NCBI RefSeq assembly: GCF_001428565.1
Contig: NZ_LMIA01000007.1
Location: 62,001 to 126,000 of the forward strand
DNA from: Nocardioides sp. Root190
GTDB lineage: Bacteria > Actinomycetota > Actinomycetes > Propionibacteriales > Nocardioidaceae
Reading direction: 5' to 3'
DNA: 64,000 bases
The first letter of the stretch is position 1, and every line of letters starts with the position of its first letter. The translations under genes and the position numbers were made by a program. Of the stretch, positions 41,027-49,501 are shown piece after piece. The notes below the pieces were generated by a model. It worked only from the letters and a program-made list of their open reading frames with translations, was not told the DNA's origin and did not search any database.

Positions 41027-42202
41027 ATGACCTACCCCGGCAACCCGGACGTCCCCGACGACGTCTTCGCCGACATCCGCGGTCAGGTGGCCGACTTCGT
41101 GCGCACCCGGGTCGTCCCGCGGGAGCGGGAGATCATGGACGCCGATGCGGTCCCCTCCGACCTGCGCGACCAGCTCGCGGCGATGGGGATGTTCGGCTAC
41201 GCCATCCCGCAGGAGTGGGGCGGACTCGGCCTCGACCTCGTCCAGGACGTCGAGCTCGCGATGGAGCTCGGCTACACCTCGCTGGCGGTGCGGTCGATGT
41301 TCGGGACGAACAACGGGATCGCCGGCCAGGTGCTGGTCGGCTTCGGTACCGACGAGCAGCGGAGGCGCTGGCTGCCCGAGCTCGCCTCGGGTGAGGTGGT
41401 TGCCTCGTTCGCGCTGACCGAGCCGGGAGCCGGCTCCAACCCGGCGGGCCTGCGAACGACGGCCACGGCTGACGGCGAGGGCTGGGTGATCGAGGGTGGC
41501 AAGCAGTTCATCACCAACGCCCCGGATGCCGGACTCTTCGTCGTCTTCGCGCGGCTCCGCCCCGCGCCGGCGCAGGGCGTCGGCATCGCGGTCTTCCTCG
41601 TGCCGGCCGACAGCGCAGGGGTGGAGGTCGGCCCGAAGGACGCCAAGATGGGTCACGAGGGTTCGGGCACCGCCGAGGTCACCTTCAGGGGCGTGCGGGT
41701 CGGTCCGGAGGCGCTGGTCGGCGGGGACGCCGAGGCCGGGTACCGCGCCGCGCTCACCTCCCTGGCCAGGGGCCGCGTGCACATCGCGGCCCTGGCGGTC
41801 GGCTGTGCGCAGCGCGCACTGGACGAGTCGGTGGCGCACGCGGCGAGCGCCACGCAGGGCGGCACGGTCATCGGCGACTTCCAGCTCGTGCAAGCGATGC
41901 TGGCCGACCAGCTCATCGGCCTGGAGGCCGGACGATCGCTCGTGCGGGACACTGCGCGTCGCTACGTCACCGGGGAGGACAGGCGGGTCGGGCCCAGTGC
42001 CGCGAAGGTCTTCTGCACCGAGATGGCCGGACGGTGTGCGGATCTCGCGGTCCAGGTGCACGGCGGTTCGGGCTACCTGCGCGGGGTCGCGGTCGAGCGG
42101 ATCTACCGCGACGTGCGGTTGCTGCGGTTGTACGAAGGCACCAGCGAGATCCAGCGGCTGATCATCGGTGGCGCGCTGGTCAGGGCTGCGAAGGAACGCT
42201 GA
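41027..42202 (+). CDS. Acyl-CoA dehydrogenase
   Basis: 391 residues, standard length. It oxidises acyl-CoA to 2-enoyl-CoA with FAD. Seen in order: the FAD/substrate region (SFALTEPGAGSNPAGLRT) near residue 128, the KMGHEGSGTAEVTF segment near 206, VQVHGGSGYLRGVAVER near 342, and the catalytic Glu in LYEGTSEIQRLIIGG. AGGAGG precedes the ATG. Substrate chain cannot be read from sequence. The 3' end overlaps the convergent gene by 23 bases. Confidence 0.93.
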   Translation: MTYPGNPDVPDDVFADIRGQVADFVRTRVVPREREIMDADAVPSDLRDQLAAMGMFGYAIPQEWGGLGLDLVQDVELAMELGYTSLAVRSMFGTNNGIAGQVLVGFGTDEQRRRWLPELASGEVVASFALTEPGAGSNPAGLRTTATADGEGWVIEGGKQFITNAPDAGLFVVFARLRPAPAQGVGIAVFLVPADSAGVEVGPKDAKMGHEGSGTAEVTFRGVRVGPEALVGGDAEAGYRAALTSLARGRVHIAALAVGCAQRALDESVAHAASATQGGTVIGDFQLVQAMLADQLIGLEAGRSLVRDTARRYVTGEDRRVGPSAAKVFCTEMAGRCADLAVQVHGGSGYLRGVAVERIYRDVRLLRLYEGTSEIQRLIIGGALVRAAKER

Positions 42203-43475
42203 CGTCGGTCCCGGGCTCGGTGGTGGGCTCGGTGGTGGGCTCGGTGGTGGGCTCGGTCCCGGGCGGGACCGGGCAGGTGGGCTCGAGCGGACCGGTGCCG
42301 TCGGGATCGAGCGGCTCGCCGGTCGGCTCCGTCGGGTCAGCGGGTTCGGTCGGGTCAGCGGGTTCGGTCGGGTCGGTCGGGTCAGCGGGTTCGGTCGGGT
42401 CGGTCGGGTCATCGGGTTGCGTCGGGCAGGTCCACGGACCGCGTCCCTCGTCGTCGCCCGGTCCGGACGGACGCGGTGCCTGGGGCGTGGGCACCGGTGC
42501 GGGTCGGGCCGTGGCGTGCGGCTCCGGGCGCGGCTCGGGTGCCGTGCCGGGGCCGCGGCCCTTGTTCCGGGCGCGGGTGGGCCGGACGTCCGGGGACCCG
42601 TCCCCGAGGCTGCCGACGGGTACGACGACCGGGGCGTCCCCGATGGTGAGCAGGCCGCCCGGGGGCTCCTCGCCGGCGAAGCGCTCCGCGATCGCCCGGA
42701 CGACGCCCTCGGCGCGGGCATCGGGACGGGCCGTGGCCGCAGGGGCCGGGCTGCAGAGCAGGACGGCGGCGGCGAGGGTGGCGTCGTCGAGGTCCTGGGG
42801 GTCCCGCTTCCCGTCGTCGTCGGCGTCGACCCCGACGACCGACCAGGTCGCCGGCGGGATCATCATCGGCCCGGTGGCACGGTCGTGGAGCGGGTCGCCG
42901 TCGAGTCGGCCGCCGTCGGTGTCGGCGACCGGTGTCCCGTCGGCCGAGGTCAGGGGCGGACCGGCCAGCACGCGCACGCCCGGTCCGAGGGCGGTCGGTG
43001 CGTCCCGGCCGTGGTCGCTGGCGAGCAGCCCGATCGCGGCGAGGAGCGTCCACTCGATGGCGCAGTCGTCCTGCGCGCTCTGCAGGATCAGTGCGGCGCG
43101 CTGGTAGGCCGTCAGTGCGTCGGCGGGGATGTCACTGACGTGCGACCCGGCGACCTGTGCGGGCAGGACCGAGCCGGGTCCGAGCGCGAAGGCCGGCAGG
43201 CCGACGTACCCCTGGAGGGGGAGGGCGCTGGTGTCCCCGGCGCTGACCGTCGGCAGGGCGGGGTCGGCGGTGGGGCCCCGTCCGGGGGTGAGGATCGGTG
43301 CGGGCCTCAGGGGCGGGGTGGCGATCGGAGCGGCCTCGGGATCGATGCGTCCCGAGCCGGAGGTGAGGGTCGCGACGAGGACCATCCCGACGGCTCCGGC
43401 GGCGGCGCCGCGCAGGGCGTGGATCCAGGTCCGCTCTGCGATGGCAGGCGTTCTCCGTGGCGCTGTCGCCGTCAC
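42180..43475 (-). CDS. Lytic-transglycosylase-like protein lacking the catalytic Glu
   Basis: 431 residues. An N-terminal hydrophobic helix (ALRGAAAGAVGMVLVATLTS) exports it. The middle (IPADALTAYQRAALIL, ~118-135, then WTLLAAIGLLASDHGR, then PATWSVVGVDADDDGKRDPQD) follows the actinobacterial MltB-like transglycosylase family. There the catalytic residue is the Glu of AAIGRVESDHGR; here that site is Ala (LLASDHGR), and GPMQFIPSTW has become GPMMIPPATW. So it is probably not an active peptidoglycan lyase. The C-terminal ~100 residues are a low-complexity DPTEPADPTDPTEP tail. Overlap with the convergent gene is 23 bases. Confidence 0.83.
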   Translation of the reverse strand: MTATAPRRTPAIAERTWIHALRGAAAGAVGMVLVATLTSGSGRIDPEAAPIATPPLRPAPILTPGRGPTADPALPTVSAGDTSALPLQGYVGLPAFALGPGSVLPAQVAGSHVSDIPADALTAYQRAALILQSAQDDCAIEWTLLAAIGLLASDHGRDAPTALGPGVRVLAGPPLTSADGTPVADTDGGRLDGDPLHDRATGPMMIPPATWSVVGVDADDDGKRDPQDLDDATLAAAVLLCSPAPAATARPDARAEGVVRAIAERFAGEEPPGGLLTIGDAPVVVPVGSLGDGSPDVRPTRARNKGRGPGTAPEPRPEPHATARPAPVPTPQAPRPSGPGDDEGRGPWTCPTQPDDPTDPTEPADPTDPTEPADPTEPADPTEPTGEPLDPDGTGPLEPTCPVPPGTEPTTEPTTEPTTEPGTDVSVPSQP

Positions 43476-43539
43476 TCTCTCGTGCCCTTCGTCGTGCGGG
43501 CCCCATGGCGGACAGCGCGCTGCCCCGCAAGCTAGGAGG

Positions 43540-44382
43540 TTATCGCGGCCGGCGCGGGTCGGTCGAGGGAACGGCGTCGAAACGGGTGACGGATTCCGGA
43601 CGTCGATCTGCCGCGGCCAGGCCGCTGACGACGGTGGCGTCCCGGAGCTCGTCGCGGTGGACCCGGGCGTGCAGTCCTGCGGCGCCGAACGTGTCGAGCG
43701 CTGCGACGACCTGCGCCTCCGACACCTCGCACACCACCGAGCCGCCGGTCCTCAGCCAGTACGGCGCGAGTGCGGCGACCCGGCGCAGCAGGTCCAGGCC
43801 GTCCGCCCCTCCGTCGACCGTGGCGAGTGGCTCGTGGTCACGGGACTCCGGCGGCATCAGGGCCACGGCGGCGCTGGGGACGTAGGGGACGTTCGCGAGG
43901 ATCATGTCGACCTGCCCTCGAAGGTCCGTGGGCACGGGACCGGCGAGGTCGCCCAGGTGGGCGATGCCCCGCACGGGTGCGAGGTTGCGGGCGGCGCAGG
44001 CGGCGGCCGCCGGGTCGATGTCGGTGGCGTGCAGCAGGAGGCCGGGGCGGCGCCGGGCGAGGGCCAGACCGAGGGCGCCGCTCCCGCAGCACAGGTCGAG
44101 GACGATGCCGGCCCGCTCGTCGGCACGGGTGGAGAGCAGGGAGTGGGCGACCTCGACGAGGTACGCCGTGCGCTGTCGCGGCACGAAGACGCCCGGATCG
44201 ATCGCGACCCGGTCGCCGTCGAAGGCGACCCAGCCGACGACGTACTCGAGGGGCTCTCCGGCGATCCTGCGCAGCACCAGCTCCTCGAGCCGGGGACCGG
44301 TCGCGGTCTCCTCCAGCACCGCGGCCTCCTCCTCGGCGAACACGCAGCCCGCGGTGCGCAGGCGTTCGACGAGGGTGGGCAC
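43540..44382 (-). CDS. HemK/PrmC-related protein-glutamine methyltransferase-like protein
   Basis: 280 residues from GTG 44382. The N-terminal helical part (RIAGEPLEYVVGWVAFDG) and FVPRQRTAYLVE match PrmC relatives. The SAM-binding loop is LDLCCGSGALGLALA near 95-109. The substrate loop is ANVPYVPS rather than the NPPY of PrmC, a variation I recall for a separate actinobacterial PrmC-related family. It should methylate a glutamine or similar side chain of an unknown protein. The stop is 64 bp from the transglycosylase-like gene. Confidence 0.86.
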   Translation of the reverse strand: MPTLVERLRTAGCVFAEEEAAVLEETATGPRLEELVLRRIAGEPLEYVVGWVAFDGDRVAIDPGVFVPRQRTAYLVEVAHSLLSTRADERAGIVLDLCCGSGALGLALARRRPGLLLHATDIDPAAAACAARNLAPVRGIAHLGDLAGPVPTDLRGQVDMILANVPYVPSAAVALMPPESRDHEPLATVDGGADGLDLLRRVAALAPYWLRTGGSVVCEVSEAQVVAALDTFGAAGLHARVHRDELRDATVVSGLAAADRRPESVTRFDAVPSTDPRRPR

Positions 44383-44413
44383 CGGAGCAGCCTGTCAGAT
44401 TTGGATCCCGGGA

Positions 44414-44644
44414 TCAGGCCTCCGGCATCAGCCACCACCCTGCGACGTACAGCACGATGCCCGCGCCGAAGCCGAACACGACGGCGGCGACCAGCAGCAG
44501 CCGCACGATGGTGGCGTCGATGCCGAGGTGGTCGGCGATGCCGCCGCAGACCCCCGCGACCATGCGGTTGTTGCTGCGGCGGGTGAGCCGGCGGCCGGTG
44601 GTGGTGGTGGAACCGGGCGAGGAGTAGTTGTCGTAGTTGCTCAT
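44414..44644 (-). CDS. PspC-domain membrane protein
   Basis: 76 residues. The PspC motif RMVAGVCGGIADHLGID is at ~27-43, followed by one or two membrane segments (LLLVAAVVFGFGAGIVLYVA) and the ending GWWLMPEA. PspC proteins sense or transmit membrane stress; stand-alone short versions are common in actinobacteria. It lies 31 bp upstream of the methyltransferase gene on the same strand and may share a transcript. Confidence 0.92.
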   Translation of the reverse strand: MSNYDNYSSPGSTTTTGRRLTRRSNNRMVAGVCGGIADHLGIDATIVRLLLVAAVVFGFGAGIVLYVAGWWLMPEA

Positions 44645-44773
44645 GACTCAACGGTGCCTCGCCAGCGCGGGCCACACATCGGGGATCGACCCCGGTTGGT
44701 CCCTGAGACGGCACTGATCTCGCCCCCGGTGGTGGGCGTGCCGACCCTGATCCCGGCCTGCCATGCTTGGACC

Positions 44774-45571
44774 ATGCGGCCCCAGGTCGTCGCCCACCGC
44801 GGCGCCAGTCACGAGCTCGCCGAGCACACGCTCTCGGCCTACCGTGCAGCGCTCGACACGGGCGCCGGTGGCCTCGAGTGCGACGTGCGGCTCACCGCCG
44901 ACGGGCACCTCGTCTGCGTGCACGACCGCGACCTGCGCCGTACGGCCGCCAACAGGGGCGTCGTGTCCAACATGGAGCTCGCCGACCTGTCCGAGCTGGA
45001 CTTCGCAGCGTGGAAGAACCCGTGGGCCGACCTCGACGACGAGGCGCCTGACGAGGACGAGGACCTGCGCGGAGTGCTCACCCTGCGCAAGCTGCTCGAG
45101 ACGGTCGCGGACTACGACCGCCGCGTCGAGGTGGCGATCGAGACCAAGCACCCGACGAGGTACGGCGGCCTCGTGGAGAAACGGCTGGTCGAGATGCTGC
45201 GCGACTTCGGCTGGGACCAGGCGGGTGCGCCCGTGCGGATCATGAGCTTCTCGTTCACCGCGTTGCAGCGCGTCGAGCGGTTGGCCCCCGAGGTGCAGCT
45301 GGTGCAGCTGTTCGACAAGCCCAACCAGTGGCCGATGCTGCGACGCGTGATCGGTCGCGACTGGACCGTGGGCCCGGGCATCAAGATCCTGCGCCAGCAC
45401 CCCCGGTTGCGCGAGAGCCTGGTCCGCAGCGGACGCGACATCCACGTGTGGACGGTCAACAAGGAGAAGGACCTCGACGTCTGCCTCGAGCTCGGGGTGA
45501 AGGCCGTGATCAGCGACCGGCCCCGCTTCATGCTGGACCTGCTCGACGAACGCTTCGGCGGCGGCGAGTAG
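44774..45571 (+). CDS. Glycerophosphodiester phosphodiesterase
   Basis: 265 residues. It hydrolyses glycerophosphodiesters to glycerol-3-phosphate and an alcohol. The GDPD core is VAHRGASHELAEHTL near the N-terminus (catalytic HR), then GGLECDVRLTADGHLVCVHD (metal-binding Glu/Asp and second catalytic His). Later are EVAIETKHPTRYG and the final VWTVNKEKDLDVCLELGV and ISDRP. There is no signal peptide, so it is cytoplasmic. The ATG is 6 nt after CATGCT, a -10 variant. The frame is open upstream but only as antisense of the previous genes. Confidence 0.93.
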   Translation: MRPQVVAHRGASHELAEHTLSAYRAALDTGAGGLECDVRLTADGHLVCVHDRDLRRTAANRGVVSNMELADLSELDFAAWKNPWADLDDEAPDEDEDLRGVLTLRKLLETVADYDRRVEVAIETKHPTRYGGLVEKRLVEMLRDFGWDQAGAPVRIMSFSFTALQRVERLAPEVQLVQLFDKPNQWPMLRRVIGRDWTVGPGIKILRQHPRLRESLVRSGRDIHVWTVNKEKDLDVCLELGVKAVISDRPRFMLDLLDERFGGGE

Positions 45572-45580
45572 GTTTCGCGC

Positions 45581-46516
45581 ATGGCGAAGAAGAACCGCAC
45601 CAAGGCCCCTGCTGACACCGCCCCCGGCGAGGTCGGCCCGCGCCAGCCCTGCCCCTGTGGCTCCGGCAAGCGCTACAAGGCCTGTCACGGCGCCCCCGGC
45701 GGCGGCGACGTCTTCGTCAAGCGGCCCTTCGAGGGCCTCGCCTCCGAGTGCGACATCGTCGCGCTGCGCGAGCTCGTTCCCGCGGCGACCGCCGTACTCC
45801 CGCTCACGGGTGAGTACGCCGACCGCGTGGTCAAGCTCTGCACCCTCCTCCCGATGGCCGCGCCCGCACTGGTGCGCGAGTCCGGCGAGGTGTGGCTGGG
45901 CCTGCAGGTCCAGCACGCGTTCGGTGACCCCGCCCGCGACCTGGGTGCCGTGCTCCTCGAGGCGCTCGCCGCCGAGCCGGGTGCCGGGATGATCGGCCTG
46001 ACCAGCACGCCCGGCACGGGCCCGCGTCTGCAGGACCTCGTCGCCGACGGCCCGCTCGCCGTCGAGGTGCACGAGGGCTTCGACTTCTGGGTCTCCGACA
46101 TGGACGCCAGCTCCGAGCTCGCCCAGGCGCTGGAGGCTGCCGACGGCGCTGCCGCTCCGACCGCCCGCCTGACCGAGGTCACCGCCGCCTACTGGACCGC
46201 GATGGGCTCCAAGGAGCACCTGCGCTGGGTGATGCCCGAGCCCGAGGACGTGCTGCTCGACGCCCTCGCCCGCCTGCACGTCTCCGGCGACGACGTGATC
46301 GTCCCCGAGGCCCGCCTCGTCGGCATGTTCCGCGCCCACGGCCTGCTCGCCCCGGTCTGGGACCTCCCCGTCGGCACCGGCCCTGAGCCGCTCGAGGAGG
46401 CCGCGACGACGTTCAAGGCCAAGCTCGACGCCGCGCTCGCCGACACCTCCGAGCTCACCACCGAGCAGCGCTCCGCGCGCAGCGGCCTCGCCAACCGCCA
46501 GGTCACCATTCGCTGA
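45581..46516 (+). CDS. SEC-C zinc-motif protein (DUF5926-like)
   Basis: 311 residues. Near the N-terminus a SEC-C motif is clear: RQPCPCGSGKRYKACHG (residues 27-43), the zinc-binding module also found at the end of SecA. The remainder (e.g. ELVPAATAVLPLTGEYA and SDMDASSELAQALEA) fits an actinobacterial family of unknown function. It is cytoplasmic with no other motifs. TAGGTT at 45569-45574 overlaps the previous stop codon and ends 6 nt before the ATG, so it has its own leaderless promoter. The 22-bp repeat array begins right after its stop codon. Confidence 0.87.
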   Translation: MAKKNRTKAPADTAPGEVGPRQPCPCGSGKRYKACHGAPGGGDVFVKRPFEGLASECDIVALRELVPAATAVLPLTGEYADRVVKLCTLLPMAAPALVRESGEVWLGLQVQHAFGDPARDLGAVLLEALAAEPGAGMIGLTSTPGTGPRLQDLVADGPLAVEVHEGFDFWVSDMDASSELAQALEAADGAAAPTARLTEVTAAYWTAMGSKEHLRWVMPEPEDVLLDALARLHVSGDDVIVPEARLVGMFRAHGLLAPVWDLPVGTGPEPLEEAATTFKAKLDAALADTSELTTEQRSARSGLANRQVTIR

Positions 46517-46676
46517 CGAAGTGCGTGGTTCTCTCCGCCGAAGTGCGTGGTTTTCTCCTGCGAAGTGCGGACTCCTCTCCGCCGAGATGCGCTGTCTGCT
46601 CCTCCCCGGAGGAGAAAGCCGCGCACCTGGACGGAGAAACCCGCGCACTTCGCGGGAGAAGACCACGCACTTCGCG
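46517..46676. repeat. Seven 22-bp repeats, four forward then three inverted
   Basis: Forward units: 46517-46538, 46539-46560, 46561-46582, 46583-46604. After a short centre, inverted units: 46611-46632, 46633-46654, 46655-46676. The consensus on the reading strand is CGAAGTGCGYGG, then TTTCTCC. The forward and inverted sets can pair into a long hairpin between convergent genes. The same unit occurs at 727-770. Confidence 0.88.
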
Positions 46677-46682
46677 CGCCAC

Positions 46683-47708
46683 TCAGGACAGCTGCAGGAC
46701 CCAGACCTTCAGTCGTGAGTAGCCCTTGACGGACACGCGGCGCAGGCGCCGGAAGCGGTACGCCGTGCCGCTGGTGTCGTCGTTGGCGTGCTCGTCATCC
46801 GCCTCCCCGGAGCGGCCGGAGAGCGCGTCGTACATCCCGAGGTCGATGAGCACCGAGCTCGGGCGGGCCACGGAGGTCAGCCGGGCGGCGATGTTGACCA
46901 CCGGACCGAAGACGTCCCCGAGTCGGGTGACGACGTCGCCGTACGCGACTCCGGCGCGCACGGCGGGGAACGGGTCGGCGGGGTCGGCGCCGCGGCGGGT
47001 GAGCTCGAGGGCGATCTCGGCCATGGCCTCGGGGGAGTCGGCGACGATGAGCAGCTCGTCACCGATGTTCTTGATGATCCGACCGCCCCGGTCGACGGTG
47101 AGCTGCAGGACAGCGGCCTCGAACGACTCGAGCCATGCGACCAGCTCACGGTCCGAGAGGGTGCGGGAGCGGGAGGTGTAGCCGACGATGTCGACGAAGC
47201 AGACGGCCAGCGTGGTCGCTGCCCCCGACGACGACTCGGCGAGCATCCGGGAACCGGCGCTCAGCAGGTGGCGGCGCCAGGCGTAGGACTGGAGCTCCTC
47301 GACCCGCGGCATGATCTCGTCGGAGATCGCGAGCAGGCCGACGGTGGGATCGGCGCCCATCTCGCGGGCGACGTCGGCGAGCAGCGCGACCTGCCAGTCG
47401 GCGAGTCGGGCGAAGCTGCGGCCCCACGTGCGGACCAGGCCCTCCTGGCGTTCGGCGCTGAGCACGCCGAGCCGGATCAGGTCGCTGGCGAGCTCGAGGG
47501 CTCGCACGTCGGAGGTCGTGAAGGCGGCGGCGTCGTCGGGGACGCGAGCGAAGCCGAGCAGGTGCCACAGCTCGTTGGCCATGTCGACCGAGACGCCGGC
47601 CCGGTCGGCGACCTGCTGCTGGGTCAGGTGGGGAGCCTCGCCGAGCAGGTGCTGCTCGAGCGCACCGATGACCCCGCCGTCACCGGCGGGGTCCACGGGC
47701 TGGTTCAC
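46683..47708 (-). CDS. Class III adenylate cyclase with N-terminal regulatory domain
   Basis: 341 residues from GTG 47708. The cyclase domain spans ~165-341 and keeps all expected residues: metal Asp173 (FVDIVGYT) and Asp217 (KNIGDELL), purine-selecting Lys213 and Asp265 (LGDVFG), and Asn272 and Arg276 (VNIAAR). The Lys/Asp pair predicts ATP rather than GTP as substrate. The N-terminal ~160 residues (LTQQQVADRAGVSVDMANELW, FARVPDD) resemble the pH-sensing autoinhibitory part of mycobacterial Rv1264-type cyclases (inference). It is soluble. It starts 6 nt after the CNBD gene, so the maker and a binder of the messenger are one unit. Confidence 0.92.
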   Translation of the reverse strand: MNQPVDPAGDGGVIGALEQHLLGEAPHLTQQQVADRAGVSVDMANELWHLLGFARVPDDAAAFTTSDVRALELASDLIRLGVLSAERQEGLVRTWGRSFARLADWQVALLADVAREMGADPTVGLLAISDEIMPRVEELQSYAWRRHLLSAGSRMLAESSSGAATTLAVCFVDIVGYTSRSRTLSDRELVAWLESFEAAVLQLTVDRGGRIIKNIGDELLIVADSPEAMAEIALELTRRGADPADPFPAVRAGVAYGDVVTRLGDVFGPVVNIAARLTSVARPSSVLIDLGMYDALSGRSGEADDEHANDDTSGTAYRFRRLRRVSVKGYSRLKVWVLQLS

Positions 47709-47714
47709 CCGATG

Positions 47715-48089
47715 TCAGCTGTCGGTGCCGAAGCGGGACTGCGCCACCTCGAGGAGAGCCTGGTGGAAGGTCGGCCACTCGGCGTCGAGGTCGCGGAGGA
47801 TCTCGTCGGTGAGGTGGATCGTGTCGAGCGGGGTGAGCGCGACGATGGTCGCGGTGCGCAGGCGCTGGCCGACGATCGCGGCCTCGCCGACGATGTCGCC
47901 CGGGCCGAGCTGGGCGATCTCGGCGCCGTCCTTGCGCACCGACACCGTTCCCTCGAGCAGGATGTAGGCCTTGTCGGCCGGGGTGTCCTCCCAGATCGGG
48001 GACCAGCCCTCGGGGAGCCTCACACGGCGCCCCGTCGCGCTGATCCGCGCGATCTCCTGAGGCGTGAAGTGCTCGAAGAACGTTGCCAT
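47715..48089 (-). CDS. Cyclic-nucleotide-binding domain protein
   Basis: 124 residues, a single CNBD with no attached HTH. The phosphate-binding cassette is GEAAIVGQRLRTAT (residues ~70-83), with the Glu and Arg that hold the ribose and phosphate of cAMP. The flanking beta barrel is LEGTVSVRKDGAEIAQLGPGD (in two pieces). It probably acts by binding a partner when cAMP is present. AAAGGG lies 5 nt before ATG 48089. A TAGGGT box at 48140-48145 on this strand may be the promoter. Operon with the cyclase downstream. Confidence 0.9.
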   Translation of the reverse strand: MATFFEHFTPQEIARISATGRRVRLPEGWSPIWEDTPADKAYILLEGTVSVRKDGAEIAQLGPGDIVGEAAIVGQRLRTATIVALTPLDTIHLTDEILRDLDAEWPTFHQALLEVAQSRFGTDS

Positions 48090-48227
48090 GCTGACCCTTT
48101 CGCTGTGCCGACGGCTGTCGACTCCCCATGCTTGTGCCGACCCTAGTCGGCCTGCCGCGCCCGCGGGAACGTCTGGCGCGACAACCGTTACAACGTGTCC
48201 GGATTAGCCGGGTTATCCGCAGGCCGC

Positions 48228-49469
48228 TCAGAGCGGATCGCGCGAGACCGGACAGCTCATGCAGCGGGGGCCTCCGCGTCCGGAGCCGAGCTCCGAGCCG
48301 GCGATCCGGATCACCTCGATGCCCTCCTCCTCGAGCCGTGCGTTGGTCCCGTCGTTGCGCTCGTAGGCGACCGCGACCCGGGGTGCGATGGCCAGGGTGT
48401 TGTTGCCGTCGTCCCACTGCTCGCGCTCGGCGGTGACCGGGTCGAGGCCGGTGTCGATGAGGTGCAGGGTGTCGATCTGCATCGCCTTCGCCGCCGCCAC
48501 CAGGAAGGGCTCGGGCGGCGCGACCACCAGGTCGGGGGAGCCGGGTTCGCGGGCCGTCACGGCGTACGCCGTCAGCGTGTCCGCGACGTTGGGGTACATC
48601 ACGACCTTGTCGACGTCGACCATGGTGCAGACGGTGTCGAGGTGCATGGTCGCCCGCTCCTGGGCGATCGGCACCGCCAGCACGGTCGTGGCCAGCCCGG
48701 CCGCGAACACCTGGCGGGCGAGCCGCTCGGCGCCGGCGGGCGTCGTACGCTCCCCGACCCCGACGGCCATCACGCCCGGCCCGAGGAGCAGGACGTCGCC
48801 GCCCTCGACGTGCTCCAGGTGGTGCCCGTGCAGCCGGCCGATCCCGGTGAAGCGCGGGTGGAAGTGGTAGATCAGCTCGGTCAGCTGGGTCTCCCGGCGG
48901 CGCGCGGGCATCGCGAGCGAGGTGATCGCGACGCGGTCGCGCAGCCAGAACGACGAGTCCCGCGTGAAGAGCAGGTTGGGGAGGGGCGCGACGAGGAAGG
49001 TCTCGTCAGCCAGCAGCGAGGTGACCAGGGTGCCGGTCGCCAGCCCGGCCCGGACCTCGTCGTTGCGCACGCCCGCGGTCAGCAGGTAGGTGAGCTCGTC
49101 GGGCGTGGCCGCGGCGAACATCGAGCGGAGGTGGGCCCGCACCGGGTCGCCGAGGTCGCGGCCGCTCATCCCGGTCAGCGTTGAGTCCGTGATCGCGGCC
49201 CGCGCGACGGGTTGCTCGAGGGTCTCGGTGAGCAGCTCGGTCAGGTAGAGCACCTCGACGTCGCGCTCGCGGAGCGCCGCGGCAAAGGCGTCGTGCTCCT
49301 CCTGCGCCCGGGCGACCCACGGGATGCCGTCGAAGAGCAGCCGGTCGTTGTTGCGCGGGGTGAGCCGCTGGAGCTCGGGTCCGGGCCGGTGCAGGAGCAC
49401 CGAGCGCAGCCGCCCGACCTCGCTGTCCGCGCCGTGGGGAGCCGGGTGCGTCGCAGGGTGGGCCGCCAT
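48228..49469 (-). CDS. arcA: Arginine deiminase
   Basis: 413 residues. It hydrolyses arginine to citrulline and ammonia. The family motifs are visible: [14 protein letters not shown] near 25-38, [16 protein letters not shown] near 167-174 and [17 protein letters not shown] (His/Glu of the active site). The catalytic Cys is in GPRCMSCP near the C-terminus. The usual partners arcB, arcC and arcD are absent nearby, so it may serve acid resistance or citrulline supply rather than ATP generation. TAGGGT ends 5 nt before ATG 49469. It is followed on this strand by no further gene. Confidence 0.94.
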   Translation of the reverse strand: MAAHPATHPAPHGADSEVGRLRSVLLHRPGPELQRLTPRNNDRLLFDGIPWVARAQEEHDAFAAALRERDVEVLYLTELLTETLEQPVARAAITDSTLTGMSGRDLGDPVRAHLRSMFAAATPDELTYLLTAGVRNDEVRAGLATGTLVTSLLADETFLVAPLPNLLFTRDSSFWLRDRVAITSLAMPARRRETQLTELIYHFHPRFTGIGRLHGHHLEHVEGGDVLLLGPGVMAVGVGERTTPAGAERLARQVFAAGLATTVLAVPIAQERATMHLDTVCTMVDVDKVVMYPNVADTLTAYAVTAREPGSPDLVVAPPEPFLVAAAKAMQIDTLHLIDTGLDPVTAEREQWDDGNNTLAIAPRVAVAYERNDGTNARLEEEGIEVIRIAGSELGSGRGGPRCMSCPVSRDPL

Positions 49470-49501
49470 GACGACACCCTAGGCGTCGTACGGCGACCGC
49501 A

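Noticed and set aside
42034..43107. A Gly/Ser-rich plus-strand frame opposite the transglycosylase-like gene
   Set aside because: Low-complexity product of the antisense repeat; the minus strand has a signal helix and family motifs.
46517..46676. Possible CRISPR array
   Set aside because: Units are contiguous with no spacers, inverted half-way, and no cas gene is present.
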